Assembly: GCA_021824385.1 (NCBI GenBank)
Contig: JAKAKU010000095.1
Location: 1 to 9,649, forward strand
Length of the DNA: 9,649 nucleotides
Reading direction: 5' to 3'
DNA from: a bacterium
GTDB lineage: Bacteria > Patescibacteriota > Microgenomatia > UBA8517
Positions 1-6,369 of this stretch are shown piece after piece. Both the position numbers and the translations under genes were made by a program. Each line of letters opens with the position of its first letter. The first letter of the stretch is position 1. The notes beneath the pieces are model-generated. The model did no database searches, was not told where the DNA came from, and saw only the letters and a list, made by a program, of their open reading frames with translations.

Positions 1-1668
1 CGATATGGGGAGAAAACGTTAGAAACGGGTGGTCTGAAAGTGACCACTTCACTTGATCTTGATTTACAAGAATCCGCTCAACAAATTGTTGCCGATGAAA
101 TTGCCAAAGTTGAAAATGTTCATATTACCAATGGTGCTGCAGTTGTCGTTGATTCCAATACTGGTGAAATTTTGGCAATGGTCGGATCTAAAAACTTTGG
201 GGCAACCGACTATGACGGGCAGGTAAATGTGACCACAGCACTGCGGCAACCTGGGTCATCATTTAAGCCGTTTACCTATGTAACGGCATTCAAAAAGGGA
301 TATACACCGGCCACGCTTCTTGCCGATGTTCCTACGATTTTCCCAGGCGGCATTGGCCAACCTGATTACACACCAGTAAGTTATGACGGAAAATATCGAG
401 GACCCGTGCAAGTACGATATGCCTTAGGAAACTCACTCAACGTTCCTGCCGTCAAAATGCTCGCCTTGGTGGGAATAAAAGACGTATTGCAAACGGCCAC
501 GGATATGGGAATAACCAGTCTCCCCCCAACAGACGAAACATTGAAACGCGTTGGTCTGTCCCTCACCCTCGGTGGTGGTGAAGTAAAATTGTTGGAATTG
601 ACGAGCGCGTATGGCGCGTTTATGAACGGAGGATATAAAGTAAGCCCAATTGCAATACTCCGAGTTGAGGACAAAGATGGAAAAGTTTTGGAAGAAACAA
701 AACCAGATCATGGCCCTTCTGTTCTTAATCCTGATTTTGCTTTTCAAATTACCAATATTTTGTCTGACAATAAAGCACGCCAGGACACCTTCGGTTTAAA
801 CTCTCTTTTAAATATTCCAGGCCGTCAAGTTGCAGTAAAAACAGGAACGACCAACGATAAACGTGACAACTGGACCATTGGTGGCACTCCTCAGATGACG
901 GTTGGTGTATGGGTGGGTAACAATGACAATTCTGCCATGAAGCAGGTGGCTTCAGGGGTAAGTGGCGCCTCACCTATTTGGAATAAAATTTTAAAAGCAG
1001 GGCTTAGTGGAAAGCCGGTTGTAAACTTTCAACAGCCTGATGATCTCATTGCAATGAATGTAGACAATATTTCGGGAATGAAAGAGCATGATGGATTTCC
1101 GTCACATCAAGAATTTTTTGTAAAAGGCACAGAACCTTCGGACGATACCGTTCATGTTATGCTCAAACTTTGTAAAAACGAAGGGAATCTTGCTACTCCA
1201 TCAGATGTTGCGGCGAACAATTTTGACTCCAAAGAATTTGTTATTTTAAAGGAGAACGATCCGTTTGGTGCAAATGGAATCAATCATTGGCAAGACGGCA
1301 TAAACGCGTGGATTGCTTCCCAATCCGGAACAACTAATCTCTACAATCCGCCCACGCAGTTTTGTAGCGGCGGTTCACATGCACAGATGAATATTGATTT
1401 CGTCGATCCACGGGACCGCACCAGTAATCTTGAAAAAACCTTTCATGTAAAATTTAATGTCGACTCAGTAGAAAATATTTCAGAGTCCCACCTTGAAATC
1501 GATGGAGTCACCGTGAAGCAGTTTGATAAAAATGGCCCCTATGAATATGATGCATCACTTGACACGGGAGTACACAAACTTCGCGCGTATGCCAAGGACT
1601 CAAAAGGAAATGAAACAGAACGCATTATTACTGTTGGGGTAAAAACGAATTGGGACGCTCAGCCGTAA
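1..1668 (+). CDS. Class A penicillin-binding protein, C-terminal part (transpeptidase plus Ig-like tail), 5' truncated by window
   Basis: The frame is open from base 1 and the first codons already read as PBP1A-family sequence (YGEK..ETGGLKVTTSLD..LQ), so the gene begins outside the window and the GTG at 40 is not its start. 555 residues are visible. The penicillin-binding transpeptidase motifs are all present, counted from base 1: SSFK at 86-89 (catalytic Ser86, bases 256-258), SLN at 145-147 and KTGT at 280-283. Family knowledge: this domain cross-links peptidoglycan stem peptides outside the membrane, and an N-terminal GT51 glycosyltransferase plus membrane anchor should lie upstream. After about residue 340 comes a non-catalytic region with two cysteines, then roughly 455-550 a beta-rich segment resembling a bacterial Ig-like domain. 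Its stop lies 5 bp from the stop of convergent pheT. The exact PBP subfamily is not certain. Confidence 0.93.
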   Translation, partial: RYGEKTLETGGLKVTTSLDLDLQESAQQIVADEIAKVENVHITNGAAVVVDSNTGEILAMVGSKNFGATDYDGQVNVTTALRQPGSSFKPFTYVTAFKKGYTPATLLADVPTIFPGGIGQPDYTPVSYDGKYRGPVQVRYALGNSLNVPAVKMLALVGIKDVLQTATDMGITSLPPTDETLKRVGLSLTLGGGEVKLLELTSAYGAFMNGGYKVSPIAILRVEDKDGKVLEETKPDHGPSVLNPDFAFQITNILSDNKARQDTFGLNSLLNIPGRQVAVKTGTTNDKRDNWTIGGTPQMTVGVWVGNNDNSAMKQVASGVSGASPIWNKILKAGLSGKPVVNFQQPDDLIAMNVDNISGMKEHDGFPSHQEFFVKGTEPSDDTVHVMLKLCKNEGNLATPSDVAANNFDSKEFVILKENDPFGANGINHWQDGINAWIASQSGTTNLYNPPTQFCSGGSHAQMNIDFVDPRDRTSNLEKTFHVKFNVDSVENISESHLEIDGVTVKQFDKNGPYEYDASLDTGVHKLRAYAKDSKGNETERIITVGVKTNWDAQP

Positions 1669-1673
1669 GAAAA

Positions 1674-3536
1674 TTAAGCTTCTACCACGTCCAATGTGCT
1701 TTGAAGATTTTTCAATATTTCTGCTCTTATTTTTGAAACCTCGCTATCTGTTAATGTTTTATTTGGATCTTGGTACGTTACTCTGAAACTCGCCTTGTTC
1801 TCGAAATTGCCAATAAATTGAACTGCAGAAATGTGCTCATGAGTGCTCTTGATGACTGATATGACCTCTCCTATTTTTGTGTCATTCGTAAGCAGTGTGA
1901 AATCTTCGATTTGCGGAGGAAATAACGGGATCGCTCTATATTTTGTATGCTCAGCATGGGCACTGAGCAGATCTTCGACACGATACTCATATACGAAGTT
2001 TTTCCCCAACCTCATAAGTTTTGGTTCTATTTTTTTGATATTCAATACTTCAAAAAGTGCCTCGATCACCCCTTTTGCATGTCGGTAATCGGTATTTACA
2101 AATATCCCTGCAAGATGTGTTTCCTCAACAGGTAGTTTTTTATTTTGGGGAATATACACGTTTGATATTTCAAACAAATGAAATGGTAGTGACTCGTGTT
2201 TGTTTACTTTTGTGGCTTCTACAAGAGAAGCAGTAAGCTCTGTGCGCATATATTCACCGTCTCCTCCCAGTGGGTTTTTAAGCTTCATTGCCTTTTCTCC
2301 TGCCATTGCCTTTGATACAAGAGAAAGTGTATACACCTCATTGCCTCCCCACCCCGCAAGGAGTCGTTTTATTTTCATTTCAAAATCAAACTGCTTATTG
2401 CGTGCTTCATTTACAAATCCTTCCGGAATCACACTCGGAAGCCTGAAATAGCCATAAATACGAGCAATTTCTTCGATAATGTCTTCTGGGATAGTGACAT
2501 CTTGCACACGAGAAGTGGGTACCACGACGGTGATTGCCGCTTCGTTCCATTTTGTTTTAAATTGTAATGATTCAAGAATATTTGAAATATCTTTTTTAGA
2601 CAGTGAAACCCCCAGCATGGTATCAATTTCGTCTTTGTTGACCCGTATCGTGTGCTCTGTTCGTGGTTTCGGATACCAATTAAAAACTTTGCTCGCGACG
2701 TGACCTTTTGCATATTTTTCAAACAGAAATAGTGCAAATTGCAAAGCACTATCGATTTCATTGGGATCGGGATTTTTTTCGTTTAATATTGCTGCATTTG
2801 TGCGTTCTTCATGTTTTAGAGAAGCAGATCTCACTTTGTGATGGTCAATGTGTTCTAAAACCAGAAGAATACTTTTGGTTGCGCTCGTGACCATACTGTT
2901 TTTGGTGCCCATTACCCCTGGTAAGTCAATAATTTCTCCGGCTCCGTTGTCAAAAACAACTTCCCCTCCCTCTGCTGTATGGGATTTGTCGTCGAGCGTT
3001 ACAAACTTTTCATGCTTTTTGGCTTCACGAACAATAATTGTTTTGCCAAGCTTGTCATAATCGAAGGCATGCATCGGAATTCCGAGAGCAAACATAGCAT
3101 AATTGGTAATATCGATTACATTATTGAGCGGGCGTTGTCCCATGGCGGTAAGTCTATTCTTTATAAATTGGGGCGAGTCTGAAACTTCGATATCGGTAAG
3201 CTTTACTGCCGTAAAACGCTCGCAAAGCTTCGGATCGATAGTGATTGCAATATCAAGTTCTTTTTTTGATGCAGATGGTGAAAGTGCGGGCTTTACGAGT
3301 TTTGCGGTCAAGCCAAACTGAGGGAGTATTGCGACTGCCTCCTTAGCTATTCCGTACGCACTTGCCGCGTCTACTCGATTTGTTGTTACCTCGATGTGGT
3401 ACACAGTCTCTGGTCCCTCTTTCGTGATCTTCTCAATGGAAGGCCCGCAGAGAGACAAACATTCAGCAAGTTTTTGTGGATTTGCTTTTGTGTCTAAAAA
3501 TTCTCTCAGCAGTGAATCGGTTAGTAGTACATCCAT
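1674..3536 (-). CDS. pheT: Phenylalanyl-tRNA synthetase beta subunit, short form lacking the tRNA-binding (EMAP-like) domain
   Basis: 620 residues against roughly 800 for the usual bacterial beta subunit. It forms the alpha2-beta2 enzyme that charges tRNA-Phe. In order: a B1-like N-terminus (1-75), in which LSLCGPSIEKI at 27-37 runs almost directly into the IEVTTNRVDAASAYGIAKE block at 48-66. In canonical PheT about 100 residues of OB-fold tRNA-binding domain are inserted between these blocks, and here they are missing. Then the B3/4 domain, which in the family edits mischarged Tyr-tRNA (about 105-285, GQRPLNNVIDITNY and HAFD at 156-159); B5 (about 297-368, R343xxD346 and EEIARIYGY); a synthetase-like core (380-510); and a C-terminal FDX-ACB anticodon-binding domain (about 532-620). 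The second half of B3/4 (230-260) is divergent. The ATG lies 18 nt after the pheS stop, so the two are co-transcribed. Shine-Dalgarno is weak. Confidence 0.95.
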   Translation of the reverse strand: MDVLLTDSLLREFLDTKANPQKLAECLSLCGPSIEKITKEGPETVYHIEVTTNRVDAASAYGIAKEAVAILPQFGLTAKLVKPALSPSASKKELDIAITIDPKLCERFTAVKLTDIEVSDSPQFIKNRLTAMGQRPLNNVIDITNYAMFALGIPMHAFDYDKLGKTIIVREAKKHEKFVTLDDKSHTAEGGEVVFDNGAGEIIDLPGVMGTKNSMVTSATKSILLVLEHIDHHKVRSASLKHEERTNAAILNEKNPDPNEIDSALQFALFLFEKYAKGHVASKVFNWYPKPRTEHTIRVNKDEIDTMLGVSLSKKDISNILESLQFKTKWNEAAITVVVPTSRVQDVTIPEDIIEEIARIYGYFRLPSVIPEGFVNEARNKQFDFEMKIKRLLAGWGGNEVYTLSLVSKAMAGEKAMKLKNPLGGDGEYMRTELTASLVEATKVNKHESLPFHLFEISNVYIPQNKKLPVEETHLAGIFVNTDYRHAKGVIEALFEVLNIKKIEPKLMRLGKNFVYEYRVEDLLSAHAEHTKYRAIPLFPPQIEDFTLLTNDTKIGEVISVIKSTHEHISAVQFIGNFENKASFRVTYQDPNKTLTDSEVSKIRAEILKNLQSTLDVVEA

Positions 3537-3554
3537 ATTTTTGTTTATGTTCTC

Positions 3555-4577
3555 TTAAAATTGTCTCAAGAATCTGAGATCAGTTGAATACAGCATTCGT
3601 ATATCGGGAATTTGAATTCCTGATTTCATCATATAGGTTCGTTCCACTCCCCACCCAAAGGCAAAGCCTGAATATTTTGTAGGGTCGATTTTGCCGGCTT
3701 TTAAGACATTTGGGTGAACCATACCCGCGCCTCCCAGTTCGAGCCAGCCAGCTTTACACAGCTTGCAACTGTTTCCAGAAGGGAGCTTGCCAGTTCCATT
3801 GCAAACTCCACAGGTAATATCTATTTCAAATGAAGGCTCGGTAAATCGAAAGTTGTATGGCCGAAGTCTCGTCTTGCGAGATTCTCCAAAGAAATTTTTG
3901 GCAAAATAATCAAGCGTTCCTTTGAGATGTGTTATATGAATATTCTGATCGACCACAAGTCCTTCAAATTGGTGAAACATCGGTACATGTGAAATATCAG
4001 ATTGCCTTCTGTAGGTTTTGCTTATATTAATCATACGAATGGGAAGCGCCCCCCGCTCCATTTCGCGAACTTGTCCATTGCTGGTGTGTGGAGTAAGGAG
4101 AAAGTTTGGTTCCACGAAAAATGTTTCCCATTCATCACGTGCCGCGTGGGTGCTTGGCATGTTAAGGCCTTCAAATGCATAAAAATCAGTTTCAATCTCT
4201 GGGTATCTTCGGCGCACGAATCCAATATCCATAAACACTCGAGAAATTTCATCGATTGCTTGGGTCACTAAATGAAGATGTCCAATGGGAGGCTGAATTC
4301 CGGGAATCGTATCGTCAAACTTTTTCTCTTCTTTCTGTGTTGTTTCCTTTTCCTGTGTGGCGAGAGTTTCTTCTAAAATTTTCTTTGTTTGATTGAGGAG
4401 TTCCCCCATCTGGCGCCGTTTATCGGGTTCAATATCTTTTAGCGATTTGAGCAGAGCAGTAAATCGGCCATTTCTCCCCAAAAATTCAATACGAAGCGCT
4501 TCAAGCTCATCGTGATTTTGTGTTGCAAGCGCTCGTGAGATAAATTCGCTTCTGAGACTGCTAACTTCTTCGTGCAT
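3555..4577 (-). CDS. pheS: Phenylalanyl-tRNA synthetase alpha subunit
   Basis: 340 residues from the ATG at 4577, the normal length. It is the catalytic subunit that activates Phe and aminoacylates tRNA-Phe. The N-terminal 85 residues are a charged helical region (tRNA-binding coiled coil in the family). Class II synthetase motifs follow: motif 1 around PEIETDFYAFEGLN (126-139) with HAARD at 144-148, motif 2 around TYRRQSDISHVPMFHQFEG (188-206), and motif 3 around GFAFGWGVERTYMM (304-317). Between FTEPSFEID and GWLELGGAGMVHPNVL there is a four-cysteine insert (Cys256, 259, 271, 274), a zinc-knuckle variant known in some bacterial PheS. A TTG codon 24 nt upstream is also in frame, but the ATG is preferred because a TACAAT -10 box ends 6 nt before it, which predicts a leaderless mRNA. 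pheT follows after 18 nt. Confidence 0.95.
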   Translation of the reverse strand: MHEEVSSLRSEFISRALATQNHDELEALRIEFLGRNGRFTALLKSLKDIEPDKRRQMGELLNQTKKILEETLATQEKETTQKEEKKFDDTIPGIQPPIGHLHLVTQAIDEISRVFMDIGFVRRRYPEIETDFYAFEGLNMPSTHAARDEWETFFVEPNFLLTPHTSNGQVREMERGALPIRMINISKTYRRQSDISHVPMFHQFEGLVVDQNIHITHLKGTLDYFAKNFFGESRKTRLRPYNFRFTEPSFEIDITCGVCNGTGKLPSGNSCKLCKAGWLELGGAGMVHPNVLKAGKIDPTKYSGFAFGWGVERTYMMKSGIQIPDIRMLYSTDLRFLRQF

Positions 4578-4583
4578 ATGGGT

Positions 4584-4613
4584 ATTGTAGCGTGAACACA
4601 AGCAAAAGAAAAA
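4584..4613 (-). promoter_or_regulatory. Putative pheS promoter (-10 TACAAT)
   Basis: The - strand reads GCTACAAT at 4591-4584, a 5/6 match to TATAAT. The next 6 nt lead straight into the pheS ATG at 4577, so transcription should begin at or within a base or two of the start codon. There is no good -35: the position 17 nt upstream falls in the T-tract of the preceding terminator. The same arrangement recurs at 4882-4910. No Shine-Dalgarno precedes the ATG, in line with a leaderless start. Confidence 0.55.
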
Positions 4614-4633
4614 CTCCCCACATTTGTGGAGAG
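4604..4633 (-). terminator. Intrinsic terminator between the 64-aa gene and pheS
   Basis: On the - strand the arms CTCTCCAC (4633-4626) and GTGGGGAG (4621-4614) pair over 8 bp with one U-G pair and a 4-nt loop AAAT. A T-tract follows, TTTTTCTTTT (4613-4604). It starts 18 nt after the stop of the upstream small gene and ends 26 nt before the pheS ATG. It would insulate pheST from the upstream cluster, consistent with a separate pheS promoter. Confidence 0.8.
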
Positions 4634-4651
4634 TCGTCTAGCTTGAATAAA

Positions 4652-4846
4652 CTAAAATGATTCTGTTAAGCGTTTACGCAATGCTCGGAGTGATATTTCT
4701 CGACTTCTGATATTCTCCTTGAGAGTGTTTATACTGACACCGTTATTTCTTTGAGGAAAAGCTTTCAGCCGAGCAATATCCATCTTCTGAAGCCTTTCAA
4801 GTGTCTCGTACTGCCACAAGTGTGCTCTGAATTCTCGAACTTCCAT
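4652..4846 (-). CDS. Small helical protein of unknown function, 64 aa
   Basis: Not recognised as a known family. The start is the ATG at 4846, chosen because AAGGAG lies 9 nt upstream, one of the best Shine-Dalgarno sequences in the window. The frame is open further upstream, but that part would run through a terminator and promoter. The protein is charged, with no cysteine and no membrane segment, and looks mostly helical: an RLQK segment near residue 18, a short PQRNNG turn, then an amphipathic stretch rich in Arg and Leu ending LRKRLTESF. Its middle aligns without gaps to the 66-aa protein just upstream (shared RLQK and matching hydrophobic positions), so the two may be distant paralogues. 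It occupies the position of pheM in enteric bacteria but is not a Phe-rich leader peptide. It is bracketed by its own promoter and terminator. Confidence 0.7.
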   Translation of the reverse strand: MEVREFRAHLWQYETLERLQKMDIARLKAFPQRNNGVSINTLKENIRSREISLRALRKRLTESF

Positions 4847-4881
4847 GAACTCTATCTCCTTGATACTACAAACGCATGGGC

Positions 4882-4910
4882 ATTGTAGCCTGAAAACAGA
4901 CATAAAAAAA
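4882..4910 (-). promoter_or_regulatory. Putative promoter of the 64-aa gene (-10 TACAAT)
   Basis: The - strand reads GGCTACAATGCCCATGCG, with TACAAT at 4887-4882. The T-tract of the preceding terminator lies where a -35 would be, 17 nt upstream. The expected start near 4875 gives a leader of about 30 nt that carries the strong AAGGAG site of the 64-aa gene. The 21-nt segment around the box is nearly identical to the one at pheS. Confidence 0.5.
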
Positions 4911-4930
4911 TCCCCACTGCTGTAGGGATT
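4902..4930 (-). terminator. Intrinsic terminator after the 66-aa gene
   Basis: On the - strand ATCCCTAC (4929-4922) pairs with GTGGGGAT (4917-4910) over 8 bp including one U-G pair, with a 4-nt loop AGCA. It is followed by a run of T (4910-4904). It begins 11 nt after the TAA of the 66-aa gene. Confidence 0.8.
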
Positions 4931-4940
4931 TTGGGTACGG

Positions 4941-5141
4941 TTAGTCACCCTTGAGATATTCGATTTTCATCCATGCGTAGATTAAGGAAAGCGTTCGTGC
5001 ACGAGCTTTAATCATGTGCCTCAAGATGTCGCGCTCTGTATTGGTTTTTGCCAAACATAAGGCTTCAAAATCTTCTAACTGATACTTCTGCAAGCGTGAG
5101 ATCACTTTCGAAATTTCCACACGCCGGTCAGCGTTTATCAT
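4941..5141 (-). CDS. Small helical protein of unknown function, 66 aa
   Basis: Not recognised. The ATG at 5141 is preceded by AAGGGGG about 8 nt upstream, and a strong promoter (TTGACA, N18, TATTAT) sits 36-65 nt upstream, so this is very likely a real expressed gene despite its size. The protein has one Cys and no signal peptide. It is predicted to be two helices: residues about 5-31 (VEISKVISRLQKYQLEDFEA) and 34-64 (ERDILRHMIKARARTL onward), ending in an aromatic patch (YAWMKIEYLKGD). It resembles the next downstream protein over about 44 aligned residues. It ends in an intrinsic terminator, so it forms a one-gene unit between rplT and pheS. A nucleic-acid or ribosome-associated role is possible from basic charge and context only. 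Confidence 0.72.
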   Translation of the reverse strand: MINADRRVEISKVISRLQKYQLEDFEALCLAKTNTERDILRHMIKARARTLSLIYAWMKIEYLKGD

Positions 5142-5176
5142 TACAACACCCCCTTCACTAAAAACTACTCACATCG

Positions 5177-5206
5177 ATAATAAGATAACCGTGGGTACAG
5201 TGTCAA
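5177..5206 (-). promoter_or_regulatory. Strong sigma70-type promoter of the 66-aa gene
   Basis: On the - strand: -35 TTGACA (5206-5201, perfect), 18-nt spacer, -10 TATTAT (5182-5177, 5/6). It starts just after the rplT stop at 5212. The predicted transcript begins near 5170 and has a leader of about 30 nt with a good Shine-Dalgarno. No hairpin terminator is seen between rplT and this promoter, so read-through from the rplT operon is also possible. Confidence 0.72.
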
Positions 5207-5211
5207 AACTG

Positions 5212-5547
5212 TTAGTTCAATGAAGAAACAATTTGTTTGAAGGCTTGTGGATCTCGTGCTGCAATGTCTGACAAAACTTTTCGGTCCAGCTCAACATTGG
5301 CTTTTTTAAGTTTATTGATAAGAACACTATAACTTGTGCCGTTTTCTTTAGCTGCAGCTCCAAGACGAATAATCCAGAGCGACTTTAGGTCGCGCTTTTT
5401 GAGACGTCGTCCAACATATGCATATTGTCCGGCATGCATAATAGCTTGCTTTCCCACAACAATACGTCGACGTGCAGCGTTTCGAAAGCCTTTTGTGGCT
5501 TCTCGAATTTTTTTGTGTTTGCGGCTTGCGATTGATTTTACTCTCAT
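5212..5547 (-). CDS. rplT: 50S ribosomal protein L20
   Basis: 111 residues, close to the usual 115-118. It binds 23S rRNA early in large-subunit assembly. The basic N-terminal helix (MRVKSIASRKHKKIREATKGF) and the block RRLKKRDLKSLWIIRLGAA near residues 48-65 are characteristic of L20. The start codon overlaps the rpmI stop in an ATGA sequence, and only a weak A-rich Shine-Dalgarno is seen, so translation is probably coupled to rpmI. L20 represses its own operon in several bacteria, but no such operator is recognisable here. Confidence 0.96.
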   Translation of the reverse strand: MRVKSIASRKHKKIREATKGFRNAARRRIVVGKQAIMHAGQYAYVGRRLKKRDLKSLWIIRLGAAAKENGTSYSVLINKLKKANVELDRKVLSDIAARDPQAFKQIVSSLN

Positions 5548-5777
5548 GATCTTTTTAGTAGTTTTTTGAGTGCACTTGGCTTTTTAATTCCTAATGCTTT
5601 ACGAATTTTCTTAGCAAATGTTTCTTTGGTAACAACGGTTCCTGACAAGGCTCTCTTGTGCTTACTTGATTTTCGTACACTTAAATGTCGGTTGAAATTT
5701 TGTCCACGAAGAACTTTCCCGTTCTTGGTAATTCTAAATCGTTTAGAAATTGATTTATTCGTTTTTATTTTCGGCAT
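5544..5777 (-). CDS. rpmI: 50S ribosomal protein L35
   Basis: 77 residues (family usually about 65). The start is the ATG at 5777, giving MPKIKTNKSISKRF, the standard L35 N-terminus; the frame is open further upstream only because it overlaps infC. Other L35 signatures are KRFRITKNGKV and the basic SSKHKRALSG segment. The C-terminus carries a lysine-rich extension (KKPSALKKLLKRS). The first 23 nt lie inside the end of infC in a different frame, and the stop TGA overlaps the rplT start. No clear Shine-Dalgarno, so coupling to infC translation is likely. Confidence 0.95.
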   Translation of the reverse strand: MPKIKTNKSISKRFRITKNGKVLRGQNFNRHLSVRKSSKHKRALSGTVVTKETFAKKIRKALGIKKPSALKKLLKRS

Positions 5778-6327
5778 TTTCTTGTATTTGTACGGCTTCA
5801 GGTTTTTTGTTTTTCTTTTTATATGGCGAAATAACCATTGAGAGATATTTTCCAAAGAACTTTGGCTCCATATCTACGACGATTCTATCTACAAAGCGCT
5901 CTTTTACTCTATTTAAAACAGAATATCCGTGCTCTTTTGCTCCTAGCTGCTTATTGTTGAACTTTACGACTAAACGAACTTTGTTACTATCCCCCAAAAA
6001 CTCATCGATCCTTCGGATTCGAGTTTCAAAGTCTCCAGTTCCAATAAACGGACTAAAATGTAATTCTTTTACTTCCCCGCCCTTGCTTTTTTTTGCTACT
6101 TCCCGAGCTTTTTTCTCTTCCTGATATTTATATTTGCCAATTTCAATAGCTTTTACAACGGGTGGTGTTGCATTGGGAACGATTTCAATTAAATCAACCC
6201 CAAGCTGTTGTGCGTGAGCTAAGGCCTCACCAATCTTCATAACTCCCACCTGTTTTCCATCCTCGGATAAAACACGCACTTCTGGTGCGCGGATTTCTTG
6301 GTTTACTGGAACGTTTAGCTTATTCAA
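5755..6327 (-). CDS. infC: Translation initiation factor IF-3
   Basis: 190 residues. IF-3 binds the 30S subunit, keeps it free of 50S and checks start-codon pairing. The N-domain (about 5-75) has VNQEIRAPEVRVLSEDG, the linker is lysine-rich (about 70-85), and the C-domain (about 86-170) has HFSPFIGTGDFETRIRRIDEFL and FVDRIVVDMEPKFFGKYLSMVISP. The tail is charged. No in-frame ATG precedes the conserved N-terminus. The available starts are TTG (6327) and CTG (6333), with a stop at 6343-6345, so a non-AUG start is forced. infC also uses a rare start (AUU) in E. coli, where it allows autoregulation by IF-3. No Shine-Dalgarno is visible. thrS ends 42 nt upstream. Confidence 0.95.
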   Translation of the reverse strand: MNKLNVPVNQEIRAPEVRVLSEDGKQVGVMKIGEALAHAQQLGVDLIEIVPNATPPVVKAIEIGKYKYQEEKKAREVAKKSKGGEVKELHFSPFIGTGDFETRIRRIDEFLGDSNKVRLVVKFNNKQLGAKEHGYSVLNRVKERFVDRIVVDMEPKFFGKYLSMVISPYKKKNKKPEAVQIQENAENKNE

Positions 6328-6336
6328 CGGCAGGTT

Positions 6337-6365
6337 ATGATATCAAAATTACGCTTTAAACGCAA
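6337..6365 (-). promoter_or_regulatory. Putative internal promoter for infC-rpmI-rplT
   Basis: On the - strand: -35 TTGCGT (6365-6360, 3/6), 17-nt spacer, -10 TATCAT (6342-6337, 5/6). It fills the short gap after thrS. Only 9 nt separate the -10 from the infC TTG, so the transcript would be nearly leaderless. It would let the ribosomal genes be expressed independently of the thrS T-box. Confidence 0.5.
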
Positions 6366-6369
6366 TTAT

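Noticed and set aside
1843..4271. Open frames on the + strand opposite pheT and pheS
   Set aside because: They lack ribosome sites and recognisable protein features and lie antisense to well-identified genes.
4578..4601. Upstream TTG start for pheS (8 extra residues)
   Set aside because: TTG lies upstream of the predicted -10 box and transcript start; the ATG at 4577 fits both family length and promoter position.
4604..4846. A pheM-like attenuation leader before pheS
   Set aside because: The upstream gene is 64 codons long with few Phe codons and no Phe run, and I found no alternative antiterminator pairing. The terminator looks constitutive, with a separate promoter behind it.
4847..4948. 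Longer 98-codon version of the 64-aa protein
   Set aside because: The extra part would cross an intrinsic terminator and a promoter, and the ATG at 4846 has the best ribosome site.
5778..5855. N-terminal extension of L35
   Set aside because: This is infC read in another frame; MPKIKTN is the conserved L35 start.
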